This document shows positions 18,228-28,500 of a stretch of DNA of 64,000 bases, piece after piece; within the stretch, counting starts at the first letter, position 1, and each line of letters begins with the position of its first letter. The position numbers and the translations under genes are program-made. Origin of the DNA: PFJX01 sp964466195 (GTDB lineage Bacteria > Pseudomonadota > Gammaproteobacteria > Burkholderiales > Thiobacillaceae); the NCBI GenBank assembly GCA_964466195.1, contig CAYXMQ010000008.1, positions 91,454 through 155,453 on the forward strand. The letters run 5' to 3'. The notes beneath the pieces are model-generated. The model was not told the DNA's origin, searched no databases, and saw nothing but the letters and a program-made list of their open reading frames with translations.

Positions 18228-18767
18228 ATGCGGGCTTTGCTGGCGTTGGCGCGCGCCATCGATGGACTCAGCGAGGCCTTCGGTGGCGCCGTGAAATGGC
18301 TGGTGCTGGCGGCGACGCTGATTTCGGCGCTCAATGCCAGCCTGCGCTACGGCTTCGACCTCAGCTCGAATGCCTGGCTGGAATTGCAGTGGTATTTGTT
18401 TGCGCTGATCTTCCTGCTCGGCGCCAGTTACACCCTCAAACACAACGGCCATGTGCGCATCGACGTGATTTACGGCCGGCTGTCTGCGCGCGCGCAAGCC
18501 TGGATCGATCTGTTCGGCGGCGTGCTGTTTCTTTTGCCGGTGGCCGGTTTGATGGCGTGGTTCAGTTGGAGCGTGTTCGCCGAATCGTGGGCCATCCAAG
18601 AAACCTCGCCCGACGCCGGCGGATTGCTGCGCTGGCCGATCAAGCTGGCGATGCCGCTCGGCTTCGGCCTGCTGTTTCTGCAAGGCCTGGCGGAAATCAT
18701 CAAACGCATCGGCATGTTGCGCGGGCATCTGCCCTATTCCTGCGAGTCCGCCGAGGAGTTGGCCTGA
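18228..18767 (+). CDS. TRAP transporter small permease (DctQ family)
   Basis: This 179-residue protein has four membrane segments and the family pattern NASLRYGFDLSSNAWLELQW, then LGASYTLKHNGHVRIDVIY. It is the small subunit of a tripartite ATP-independent carboxylate or related solute importer. The ATG is one base after the pmbA stop, and the stop overlaps the ATG of the large permease (TGATG), so the genes are translationally coupled. No substrate-binding protein gene is adjacent. Confidence 0.92.
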   Translation: MRALLALARAIDGLSEAFGGAVKWLVLAATLISALNASLRYGFDLSSNAWLELQWYLFALIFLLGASYTLKHNGHVRIDVIYGRLSARAQAWIDLFGGVLFLLPVAGLMAWFSWSVFAESWAIQETSPDAGGLLRWPIKLAMPLGFGLLFLQGLAEIIKRIGMLRGHLPYSCESAEELA

Positions 18768-20158
18768 TGTTCGAATGGATGGCGCCGCTGATGTTCGCCG
18801 GTCTGGTGGTGTTCCTGCTGATCGGCTACCCGGTTGCTTTCGCCCTCGGCGCCAATGGCCTCTTGTTCGGTTTCATCGGCGTGCAACTGGGGTATATCGA
18901 ATTCGCGCAACTGCAGGCCTTGCCGGAACGGGTCTACGGCATCATGGCCAACGCCACCTTGCTGGCGATCCCGTTTTTCACCTTCATGGGCCTGATTCTG
19001 GAGCGCAGCGGCCTGGCCGAAGAATTGCTCGATACGATGGGCCAGCTGTTCGGCGCGCTGCGCGGCGGCCTGGCCTATGCCGTGGTGCTGGTCGGCGCAT
19101 TGCTGGCGGCGACCACCGGCGTCGTCGCCGCAACGGTGATCGCCATGGGCTTGATTTCCCTGCCCATCATGCTGCGCTACGGCTACGACAAACGCGTCGC
19201 CAGCGGTGTCATCGCCGCTTCCGGCACGCTGGCGCAGATCATTCCGCCTTCGCTGGTGTTGATCATCCTGGCCGACCAGTTGAGCGTTTCGGTGGGGGAG
19301 ATGTACCGCGGCGCGTTGGTGCCCAGCCTGATGCTGGCCGGCTTCTATCTGCTCTTCATCTTCGTCTTGACCCTGGCTCGGCCTGCCATGGTTCCGGCCT
19401 TGCCGGCATCGGCGCGGCTGTTGCGCGGCAAGGCGCTGTGGCTGAAGGCGGGGAGTTCCATTCTGCCGCCGCTGATGCTGGTCTTCCTGGTGCTAGGCAC
19501 GATTTTCCTGGGCATCGCCACGCCGACCGAAGGCGGCGCGATGGGCGCCGCCGGCGCTTTGGCGCTGGCGCTGGCGAAGCGCCGCCTGAGCCTCGATCAG
19601 CTCAAGCAGGCGATGGATTCCACCACTCGGCTGACCAGTTTCGTCATCTTCATCCTGATCGGCTCGACGGTGTTCTCGCTGGTGTTCCGGCTGCTCGAAG
19701 GCGATCTTTGGGTGGAGCAGTTGCTGACCGCCTTGCCCGGCGGCGAATTGGGCTTCCTGGTCGCCGTCAGCCTGCTGATCTTCGTGCTCGCGTTCTTCCT
19801 CGATTTCTTCGAGATCGCCTTCATCATCGTGCCCCTGCTCGCGCCCGTTGCGGTCACGCTGGGTATCGATCTGGTTTGGTTCGGCGTCTTGATCGGCATC
19901 AATATGCAAACCTCGTTCATGCACCCGCCGTTCGGGTTCGCGTTGTTTTATCTGCGCAGCGTCGCACCCAAGACGGTGCGCACCAGCGATATCTATTGGG
20001 GCGCGGTTCCTTTCGTGCTGATCCAGTTGGCCATGGTCGCCCTGGTCCTGGCCTTTCCGGCGTTGGTCGGCAGGGAGGCCGTGGATGTCGATGACGGCAT
20101 GATGGACATTCAGCTCGACTCGAGCAGCGACAGTTATCTGCGCCCGCCGGAGTACTGA
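18767..20158 (+). CDS. TRAP transporter large permease (DctM family)
   Basis: This 463-residue inner-membrane protein has about twelve hydrophobic segments. Family landmarks include LLAIPFFTFMGLILERSGLA, TGVVAATVIAMGLISLPIML, ASGTLAQIIPPSLVLIILAD and NMQTSFMHPPFGFALFYLRS. I start at ATG 18767 (MFEWMAPLMFAGL), which overlaps the dctQ stop; the open frame extending to 18296 lies inside dctQ. An acidic C-terminal tail (~25 residues after the last span, ending RPPEY) is unusual but not disruptive. With DctQ and a periplasmic receptor encoded elsewhere it would import an organic anion using an ion gradient. Confidence 0.93.
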   Translation: MFEWMAPLMFAGLVVFLLIGYPVAFALGANGLLFGFIGVQLGYIEFAQLQALPERVYGIMANATLLAIPFFTFMGLILERSGLAEELLDTMGQLFGALRGGLAYAVVLVGALLAATTGVVAATVIAMGLISLPIMLRYGYDKRVASGVIAASGTLAQIIPPSLVLIILADQLSVSVGEMYRGALVPSLMLAGFYLLFIFVLTLARPAMVPALPASARLLRGKALWLKAGSSILPPLMLVFLVLGTIFLGIATPTEGGAMGAAGALALALAKRRLSLDQLKQAMDSTTRLTSFVIFILIGSTVFSLVFRLLEGDLWVEQLLTALPGGELGFLVAVSLLIFVLAFFLDFFEIAFIIVPLLAPVAVTLGIDLVWFGVLIGINMQTSFMHPPFGFALFYLRSVAPKTVRTSDIYWGAVPFVLIQLAMVALVLAFPALVGREAVDVDDGMMDIQLDSSSDSYLRPPEY

Positions 20159-20174
20159 TCGACTGCGAGGCGCA

Positions 20175-20224
20175 CACGGCCCAAGTTTTTCGCCGGACTC
20201 GCCAAGAACGGCTTGGCGGCCGTG
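20175..20224 (+). other. Nested stem-loop downstream of the TRAP genes
   Basis: Inner stem CGCCAAG (20200–20206) pairs perfectly with CTTGGCG (20212–20218). An outer CACGGCC (20175–20181) can pair with GGCCGTG (20218–20224). No T-run follows, so it is more likely an mRNA 3' structure than an intrinsic terminator. Confidence 0.4.
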
Positions 20225-20282
20225 CGAACTGAATCACCCTGCACGCGGTCCATGCTGCAGCTTACCTCACAAGGAGTACGCC

Positions 20283-20759
20283 ATGCGCTGGTTCCCGTTT
20301 CTATTCGCCGCTCTCTTGCTCACCCTCGGCTCTGCGTCGGCGAGCGATCCGGCTGCGCCCTGGGGGCGGGGCAAGGCGGTAGCGCAGAGCTATGCCAAGC
20401 AGAAAGTGGTGTACGACGTGGCGACCCGTTCCGAGGCCGCCATGCGATCGGTGATCAGTCGCGCCCAATTGCTGCTGGATCTGAACGGCAGCGACCCGTT
20501 CGACAACAAAGTCGTGATCGTGCTGCATGGCCAGGAGATCCCCTTCTTTGCGGTCAAGAACCTGGCCAAGCATCGGGAGCTGATGCAACGCGCCCAAAGC
20601 GCGACGCTGTCCGGCCTGGTCGAATTCCGCATGTGCAAACTCGCGGCGGAAGGGCATGGCTTGCGGCCGGAAGACATTCACGGCTTCGTCACCCTGGTGC
20701 CGATGGCCGATGCGGAAATCGTCCGCCTGCAACAGGAAGGCTACGCCTACATGCGCTAA
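20283..20759 (+). CDS. Exported DsrE-family protein
   Basis: This 158-residue protein has a Sec signal peptide (MRWFPFLFAALLLTLGSASA, cleavage near ASA). The mature part has a DsrE/DsrF-like fold (KVVYDVATRSEAAMRSVISR, then NKVVIVLHGQEIPFFAVKNL) and a single conserved-looking Cys in FRMCKLAAEGHG. Family members handle sulfur or act as sulfur-relay and regulatory proteins; periplasmic forms are common in sulfur-oxidising proteobacteria, but their role is not established. AAGGAG six bases before the ATG supports the start. Confidence 0.8.
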   Translation: MRWFPFLFAALLLTLGSASASDPAAPWGRGKAVAQSYAKQKVVYDVATRSEAAMRSVISRAQLLLDLNGSDPFDNKVVIVLHGQEIPFFAVKNLAKHRELMQRAQSATLSGLVEFRMCKLAAEGHGLRPEDIHGFVTLVPMADAEIVRLQQEGYAYMR

Positions 20760-20856
20760 CAACGAGGCGACGCGGCTTAGGGTTGCGTCCGCTCTGCTGT
20801 CGTTGCAATGTTTTGGCCGCCCTCGCCAGCGCATCAGGCAACCTGGCTAACGATGT

Positions 20857-20873
20857 TGTCGGTATTTTTTACA
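20857..20873 (+). promoter_or_regulatory. PEP-CTERM-box-like activator site (copy 1)
   Basis: TGTCGGTATTTTTTACA lies 63 bases ahead of a sigma-54-type promoter and upstream of the PEP-CTERM gene. It matches the element at 22248–22264 at 14 of 17 bases. It resembles upstream boxes described for PEP-CTERM genes, thought to bind the sigma-54 activator PrsR. Confidence 0.6.
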
Positions 20874-20935
20874 CTTTAGCGGATGTAAGTTTTGCGGGCA
20901 TAGCCAACGCCATGATTTTATTGAAATAAATATTA

Positions 20936-20952
20936 TGGCACGGGAGGTGCTT
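20936..20952 (+). promoter_or_regulatory. Sigma-54 (-24/-12) promoter of the PEP-CTERM gene
   Basis: TGGCACGGGAGGTGCTT has the invariant GG (20937–20938) and GC (20949–20950) separated by ten bases and a perfect TGGCACG -24 element. It lies about 40 bases upstream of the ATG at 20991. Confidence 0.7.
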
Positions 20953-20990
20953 GAAATGCTGCGCTTATTCCGCTACCCGAAGGAGTGGTC

Positions 20991-21695
20991 ATGATCCCCC
21001 CTCTGCGCTCCCTTGTTGCGGCGACCGCCTTGGTTGCCGCGTTTGCCTCGACCAGCGTATTGGCTGGTCCCCTCGTCGAAGCTCCCGCCTATACGCCTAA
21101 CCATGGTTTGGCGGGCGGGCCTACGGTCTTTCGTCCCGAATTGACGATCACCAATGACGGGTCGGTTGGTTTCAACAACGTCTACCTATGGGACTTCATA
21201 CTCGACTGGGATGAGACCGTGCTGGCTTTCGATCCAGCGGCCTCCACCATCGCCTTCGGCGCGGGTGGAATGCATGCCTACAGCGGTTCGCTGTCGGGTG
21301 TGGCGGCCCATATCGGGACGATCGGCGTCCCCGCTACAGCCAACGACAACTCCGCCAGCGCGGCGGCTGATGGTTACTACGTGCTGAACTGGGAATCGGA
21401 CGGCACGAATTTTCTCGACCTCGGCACTGCAATCAACTTCGTCGGTGCGTTCCGTATCCTGGCGGGAGCCACACCGGGCGACTACCTGTTCGACTTCGAG
21501 GCGAACGGCGTGTCCTCAACTATCATCGACATGAACCTAATCGATTTCACCTATAGCGATGTGACTCAGGGCTCGAAGATGATGATTAAAGTCGACGCCC
21601 CTACTGGCATTCCCGAACCCGCTATGGTCGGGTTGTTGCTGGGGGGGCTTGGCGCCTACCTGGGTGCGCTGCGTTTGCGCCGCAGAGCCGGATAA
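20991..21695 (+). CDS. Cohesin-like PEP-CTERM surface protein
   Basis: This 234-residue secreted protein has a Sec signal (LRSLVAATALVAAFASTSVLA), a beta-rich domain and a C-terminal PEP-CTERM sorting signal (PEPAMVGLLLGGLGAYLGAL plus RLRRRAG). It would be recognised by an exosortase and placed at the outer surface with exopolysaccharide. The core (NVYLWDFILDWDETVLAFDP, then NFVGAFRILAGATPGDYLFD) resembles cohesin-like Ig folds. AGGAG five bases ahead fixes the ATG at 20991 rather than the GTG six bases upstream. It has its own box plus sigma-54 promoter, matching the pair before the giant gene. Cohesin assignment is by pattern only. Confidence 0.8.
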   Translation: MIPPLRSLVAATALVAAFASTSVLAGPLVEAPAYTPNHGLAGGPTVFRPELTITNDGSVGFNNVYLWDFILDWDETVLAFDPAASTIAFGAGGMHAYSGSLSGVAAHIGTIGVPATANDNSASAAADGYYVLNWESDGTNFLDLGTAINFVGAFRILAGATPGDYLFDFEANGVSSTIIDMNLIDFTYSDVTQGSKMMIKVDAPTGIPEPAMVGLLLGGLGAYLGALRLRRRAG

Positions 21696-21802
21696 TCACT
21701 CGCCTGTCTCGACTGATCAGGTCTGGCATGACTGCAGTGCAATCCGCCCGTAAAGTGGGTTACCCCTCCTTCGCGGCAAAGCGCCGCGTCAGGATGGGGG
21801 CG

Positions 21803-22120
21803 TCAATCCGGCTCTTCCGGGAGGGATATGTACAGATTTACGCCGCATTGGGGGCGGTCGCGAATCTTGTCCGAAACCGAGAAAGGTCCGCCTGGAGTCA
21901 AGGTGGCATAGCCCAGTTGCGCTCATGCTGGGCAGCGCACCCGAGCGATGAGCGCCAGGATGCCCACTATGGATATGGCAAATCCGATCAAGCCGAAAAG
22001 CAGGAAGGCATTGTGTATTTCGGCCAGAAATCCTCCCGCCATGAACACAAACATGCCCCCGAAGGCCAGCAAGTTGGCCTTGCACTTCTGGCGGGATATG
22101 AGGTCACGGTAAGTGGTCAT
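21803..22120 (-). pseudogene. Decayed two-span membrane protein with C-terminal zinc ribbon
   Basis: The frame opens MTTYRDLISRQKCKANLLAF and has two membrane spans (GGMFVFMAGGFLAEI; AFLLFGLIGFAISIVGILAL), then RVRCPA and a TGA at 21923–21925. In the same frame it continues AQLGYATLTPGGPFSVSDKI, RDRPQCGVNLYISLPEEPD and a final TGA. This looks like a CPxC…CPxC zinc ribbon whose second Cys has become TGA and whose third Cys has become Arg (CGC, 21854–21856). Two hits on the same metal site suggest a pseudogene of about 105 codons. The truncated 65-residue product could still be made; an upstream TTG (22138) is a weaker start. Selenocysteine at the TGA is possible but unlikely. Confidence 0.6.
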
Positions 22121-22247
22121 GGGCGAGAGGATTCCCAATTTCTAAAGAAACTTACGCTAATGCGGCCCCGTGTCGGCACGTTGAAACAGAGCGGCTTGAA
22201 CGCTATCCGATGAACAGCAGGACCGTACTCGGCTTGCTTTAACCTGG

Positions 22248-22264
22248 TGTCGGAAAATTTTACA
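22248..22264 (+). promoter_or_regulatory. PEP-CTERM-box-like activator site (copy 2)
   Basis: TGTCGGAAAATTTTACA, matching the copy at 20857–20873 at 14 of 17 bases and with the same orientation and gene-proximal placement, lies 119 bases ahead of the sigma-54-type promoter of the giant gene. Confidence 0.6.
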
Positions 22265-22380
22265 TGCCTCGGGTTGTGGTTATTGAATAACAACAGGAGT
22301 CGGTTGGTTTTTAAGTTGGTCTATTAAAAACATTGACGGAACTGTTTTTTGTAGATTGAAGCGATTTATAGGCTATCGCT

Positions 22381-22397
22381 TTGGCTTGATGTTTGCA
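22381..22397 (+). promoter_or_regulatory. Sigma-54 (-24/-12) promoter of the giant gene
   Basis: TTGGCTTGATGTTTGCA has GG (22383–22384) and GC (22395–22396) with ten bases between and a consensus TTGCA -12 element. Transcription would begin near 22408. Confidence 0.65.
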
Positions 22398-22581
22398 CCC
22401 TTTGGGCAAGAATGAGGTGTGTAAACGGATATTTAGATTTTGTAAGGGCGTCATTTGGATTGGATGCGCAAGTTGTTCCTCGGGTTGAAGCTGGCTGGTC
22501 GGCTTAAACAAGGCGAGAACACGCCAGTGAAGCTTCTTTGAAGGGCAGTCATGCGCAACATGACTGATAAGGAGTTCAGCG

Positions 22582-25500
22582 ATGAGCGCGCTAAATGTGC
22601 TGTTTTCGGCAGGCAAAGACACCAGGCAAGCGATTGGGCGTGTGCTGGAGCGACTAAACGGCCGGATGGCCTGCTACCAGCGGGCTCAGGCGCGGCCGCC
22701 GAAGCGGCGCAAGATTTTGTTCGAGAGCCTGGAACCCAGGCTGCTGATGTCGGCGGACTTCAACCCGGTGGCGCCGGTTGGAAGCCTGATCCACCAGGCC
22801 AGCGAGAGCGGCACGCTGGCGGCGCATGACGCCACGCAGTCCTATACGCTGACGCTGGATGCCTGGCAGAGGATTTCGGTGGTGTTCGACACGGCCGATT
22901 CTGATCTGCGCGCCTCGATCACGCTGTTCGACCCGTGGGACAACCCGGTCGCCGCCGCCACGGCGACGGATGCCGGCGACAGCGTTTTGCTCGACTCCGT
23001 GCTCAACTACCACAGCGGCGATTACCGCCTCGATGTGCGCAATGTCAATGCGGCCGGCGATGGCGGCGATTTTGACGTGGCGATGTTCCTCAACGCCACG
23101 CTGGAAGCCGAACCCGTGACCGGCATCAGCAACGGCACGCCGAGCGAGGGTAGCGCCCAGAGCCTGAACGATGTCTGGATTGGCTTGCCCCAGGGTGGCG
23201 CCCGTGCCGGCGCAGTCGGCAGCCTGGCCGATGCGGCCGATGTCGATTACTACCAGCAATGGTTCTGGCCCGGCGAACGGGTTTCGGTCGGCCTGTCGTC
23301 GCGCACCGGGAGTGGCGGCGGCGGCCTGAGCCTGCGTCTGCTGGATGCCGGGGGGACGGTGCTGGCGACGGCGAGTTCCGTGGCCAATTTCGACCAGTTG
23401 ATCAGCGATTACCTGATTCCCGCGGCGGCGCGCTATTTTCTTGAAGTGCGTGGGAACGGCGGCGAGGATTACGCCCTGGTGGCGACCCGCCACTCCGGCT
23501 TGGAGGTGGAGCCGAACGGTTCTGTAGCAGGCGCCCTGCCGCCGACCGGCAACTACCTGGGCAGCCTGGGACGCGATGGCGATACCCTGGACAGCCATGT
23601 GCTCGACTTGGCCGACTACGGCCTGGTGCAGATATGGACCGCCACCCCGGGCGGCGAGGTCAACGATCCGAAAAACACGCTGTATCCCAGCCTGGCGCTG
23701 CTTGATGCAGCCGGCACGGCCGTCGCGAGCGGCGGCGATGTTGGCGATGGCCGCAACCTGTATCTGCAATACCGGGTTCCCGTCGGCATGGCCGGCACCT
23801 ATCGCATCAACCTCGGCGCCGCCAGTGGCGCCGGCGATTACCAGTTGCGCGTCGCTTCCATCCTCGGGCCCCGCGCCGACAGGATCGATCCCGGCGATAA
23901 CGCCGCCCTGGTTGCGGACCAGCCACTGACCGTCCGCCTCGGCTTCAACGAAGCGCTGGATGAGAGCGTTCTGAACGCCGCCGGTGCGCGGCTGTATCAG
24001 GAAGAGAGCGGCAGCTTCATCGCCGCGACCGGCCTCGACTACGACCCGGCCACTCATGTCGTCACGGTCCAGTTTCCCCAGCTGCCCGCCGGCCAGTATG
24101 CGCTGAACCTGCTGGCAAACTACTTCCGCGATCTCGGCGGCAACCCGATGTATGGCGGCGACCAGTGGATCCCTTATCGCCAGGCCTACCCGACGCCGCT
24201 GCAAGCCAAGGCCCCCGTCGGCTCACTGATCTACGACCCCATGGCCGCCGGTTCCTTCCAGGGCGACTGGGACAGCGACGAATACACCCTCAACCTTGAC
24301 GCCGGGCAGACCTTGAGCGTCGGCCTGTTCCCGGTCGACAGCACTTTCCGTGGACGGGTCGAGGTTTTCGGTCCCTGGGGCGACTGGATAGCGAGCGGCG
24401 AGGCCGCGGAAACGGGTATGGCTGCAGGCTTCAACACCGCGTCGGCGCAATGGGACGGCACCTACACGATCCGGGCGACCAGCCTGCAAGGCAGCGGCCG
24501 CTACCAGGTCGGCGTGTTGCTGAATGCGGCCAACGACTGGGATCTGTTTCCGGGCGGAAACAACGACGATCGCGAGCATGCCCAGGACATCGAGGAAAGC
24601 TTCATCCGCCTGGCGGACTCCAACGCCAGCCGTGGCGCGGTGCACGCTGCCATCGGCGCCGCCCCGGCCGGCGTCGTGCTGGCGGAGGATTTCGAGAACA
24701 CGGTCGGCGGCGAGTGGTCGTTCTACAGCCAGACCACCCCGGAGGGCGAAACCGCGTTCAACGGCCAGAGCTTCGACGGCTCGGGCCATGAGAGTACCGG
24801 CTACCTGCGCATGGAGGCGGTGCAGGATCCCGTCGAGGGCGACTACACGGTGCTGCATGAGGCGATCTGGAACGTGGACCTGTCGGGCGTGGGCCAAGCC
24901 ACCCTGCGTTTCTACGAAGGCGGCAGCGACGACACCGTTGAGACCTTCGCCGGCGTTTTCGAGGGGCACTTCAACGCCGACGGCGTGGCGATCAGCGCCG
25001 ATGGCGCCACCTGGCATCCGGTGGTGCAACTGGGGCCGGAGGACGAGGGCTGGAATCTCTACACGGTGGACCTGGACGCGGCGGCGGCCGCAGCCGGCAT
25101 CAGCCTGGGCGCCGATTTCCGCATCAAGTTCCAGTATTACGACGACCCGTTCTATCTCAACCACCGCGATTGGGACGACATCAGCCTCACCACCGAGGCG
25201 CTGCTTCCGGTGGCGGGCGCCGCCGCCAGCGGGCTGGCCGATTCCGACTATTACAACAGCCTCGATTTGCTGACCGATGGCGTGACGCCGTACGAAGGCG
25301 CCTATTGGGCGGGCAACGGCAGCGTCTACTGGAACGATCAGGAAGGCAGCGACGGCCTGGTGTTCACCCTCGATCTGGGAGCCGCCACCACGGTTGCCGA
25401 TCTGCTGCTCAGCGTCGACGACAACGACGACTATGCCGTCGACTGGTCGCTGGACGGCCTCGCCTGGACTCGGCTGCTCGACATCGGCGCCGGCGCCGGC

Positions 25501-28500
25501 GATGTCGGGGGCATGGACACTTTCAGCACGGCGGCCGGAAACGCGGAATACGACGCCACGGTCGATTTCGCCGACCCGGTCAGCGCGCGCTACCTGCGCG
25601 TCTACACGACCGGTGGCGATGGCTCCTATGCCATCGGCGAGATCCAGGCCGTCGGCGCCAGCGCGTTCGAATCCGACTGGTATTCCTTCACGCTGGACGA
25701 AGGCTTCAGCGCCACGCTGGCGCTGGATTCCGAGAACGCCAGCGGCATGGCGTTGGAACTTTACGATGCCGCCGGCAACCTGCTGACCCTGGATCGTGGC
25801 GTCGGCGGCGGTGTCGAAGCCGCCATCGAGGACTTCGTCGCCCGCGCGGACATGACCTGCTACGTCCGCGTCAGCGGCACCGCGCTCGACGACTACAACC
25901 TGGTCGTCACCCGTGGCGCCGGCTTCCGCCTCGACCCGGTCGCGGTGCAACCCCTGGTCGATACGGTGCCCGACGGGTACGCACGGGAAGCCAACGTGCT
26001 GGCCGGTTTCGCCGCCGACCCGGCGACCCGCGTCGCCGTGCTGGGCGACAAGGGCGGCAATGCAGCCCCGGCCGACGCCGTGGTGGCGCAGCTCAACGAC
26101 GACAGTTACTTCGATTTCAATGCCACCCTGGTCGCCGGAACGGATATCGACAGCCTGGGCGAACTGGCCAACTACGACGTCGTGGTGTTGGGTGACTGGA
26201 CCAATGCAGTTATTGCGGGCCTGCCCGGCCTGGCGCCGGCGCTGCGGCAATGGGTCGAGGCCGGTGGCGGCGTGGTCGGTACCGGCTGGAGCGTCTGGCT
26301 CGCTGCCGGCGCCGACGGCGCGATCGCAGCGCAACCCGATCTCGACGCGATTCTGCCGGTGCAGACCGTTGGTGATTACGGCGACATCGGCTCCGATACC
26401 ACGCCGGCCTGGATCGACGTGTTCGACACCAGCCATCCCGTCACCGAGGGCGTCAACAGCTTCTCGCTCGCGGCTTGGACCGAATACGCGCGTGACGGCG
26501 TCGATGCCGGCGCCACGGTGCTGGGGCGCGCCGACGATGGCGGCGAGAGCGGCGATGTGGTGGTGGTCGGCCACAGCCGTCTCGGCCGCAGCGTCTACCT
26601 GGGCATGACGTACTTCGACCCGGTCGCCGCGCTGCAATCCGGCGACGCCGACCGGCTGCTGGAACAGGCGGCGGCCTGGGCCGGCGCCCGTGAACACTTC
26701 TATACCTTGCCGGTGCGGGGCGGAGACTGGATCGAGCTCTACACGGCGACGCCGGGCGGCGGCGAGTTCGAGCCGGTCAACCCGCTCGACCCGGAACTGG
26801 CGCTGTACGACGCCGACGGCAATATGTTGATGGCCGACAGCGATAGCTGGGATGGCCGCAACGCCTGGCTGAGTCTTTACACCTATGCGGACGCCGCCTA
26901 CACGGTGCGGGTCGGCGGCGAGAATGGCACCGGCGGCGATTATCTGCTGCGCGTCCTTGGCGCCAGCCAGGACAACCCGCCGTTCCGGGTCATCGCCAGT
27001 TCCCTCGACGGCGTGGTGGGCACGTCCGACTTCCCCGGCCATGTCGATGTCACCTTTTCCGCCCCGGTGCTGCTCCCCAGCCTGAGTGCCGACGACCTGC
27101 GCCTGATCGACCCCGCGGGCAATATCCGCACCGCCACCGGCCTCACCGTGCTCGACGGCAACAGAGTGCGCTTCAGCCTGGCCGGCCTGCTCGCCGGCAG
27201 CGGGCACTACACCCTGGAGATTCTCGATGACTCGCTGGCCGCGATCAGCAACGTCGAGAACGTCTACTGGGCACACGGCTTCGATCTCGACAGCGACGGC
27301 CGGCCCAATGTCATGGCCATCCATGACGGCGCCGGCAACGCCCTCGACAGCGGCGCCAGCCTCGCCGCCGGTCCGGTCACGCTGAACATCGACTTCAGCG
27401 AGAACCTGGATGCGGCAGTCCTGGGCAGCGAAGACGTCGCGGTTTGGGACAATTTCGCCGGGCACGCGGTGAACATCGACGGCTTCGCCTATGACGCGAC
27501 AACCTACCGGCTCACGCTCACCTTCAACGATCTCGCCGAAGGTTCCTATACCCTCACGCTGTTCAGCGGGTCCGAAGCCTTCCGCGGCCTGAGCGGCGCG
27601 GCGCTGAACGGTTGGCCGGGCTTCCCGCTGCCCTCGGGCCAGGGCAACGACGACCCCGACAATTTCGACTTCCAGTTCAATGTCGATGCCGCAGCGCCGA
27701 CGGCGCTGACCTTCGCACCCCTGTCGCCCGCCGGCGCCTCGCTGTTTATCGCCGAAGCCAAGAATGCGATCACTCCAGACGGCGAGGCCGATGCCTACAC
27801 GCTGGACCTGGATGCCGGCCAGACCCTGAGCCTGGTGGCGACGCCGGGTTCGCTGGGGCTCGCGCTGGAATTGGAACTCTTCGACAGCGCTGGCCATTCC
27901 ATCGGCATCAGCAGCGGGGGCCCCGGCGAGGGCGTGCGCCTCAATGCGCTGGGCATCGGCGCAGCCGGCAGCTACCGAGTCGAAGTGCGTGGCTCCGGCA
28001 CGGGCAACTACGGCCTGGCTGCCTTGCTCAACACCACGCTGGAGAGCGAAGCGTGGGGCGGCGCCAACAACGATGCGCCCGGCGACGCGGAGAACCTCGA
28101 TGCCAGCAGCCTGCCCGCCCAGGCCGGCGGCGATCGCCTGGCCGTGACCGGCATGCGCCTGCCGCGGCTGCAGGACGGCAGTCGCTATGGATATGACGGC
28201 AACGGCCATTACTACGAGCCGGTCGACGCCGGCGCCAACCTCACCTGGGAAGCCGCACGCGACGACGCCGCGGCACGCAGCTATGCCGGCGTCGCCGGGC
28301 ATCTGCTGACGCTCGCCACGGCCGAGGAAAACCGCTGGGTCAGCGACCGCTTCGGCTGGGCCGCACTGGCCGGCAGTTGGCTGGGCGGCTATCAGCCCGA
28401 AGGTTCCGCCGAGCCCGGCGGCGGCTGGGCCTGGGTCACTGGCGAGGCATTCGCCTTCAACAACTTCGGTACCTGGGAGCCCAACAACGCCGGCGGCAGC

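Larger units (their letters stand above)
22139..22581 (+). promoter_or_regulatory. Leader region of the giant gene
   Basis: This 440-base non-coding, clearly AT-richer stretch holds the PEP-CTERM-box-like element and a sigma-54 promoter (listed separately), leaving a transcript leader of roughly 170 bases. AAGGAG seven bases before ATG 22582 is the ribosome-binding site. I see no further gene or convincing riboswitch. Confidence 0.6.

Noticed and set aside
21728..22213. 161-codon plus-strand frame between the PEP-CTERM gene and the giant gene
   Set aside because: No ribosome-binding site or domain; it is antisense to the decayed membrane/zinc-ribbon gene, which reads far more like protein.
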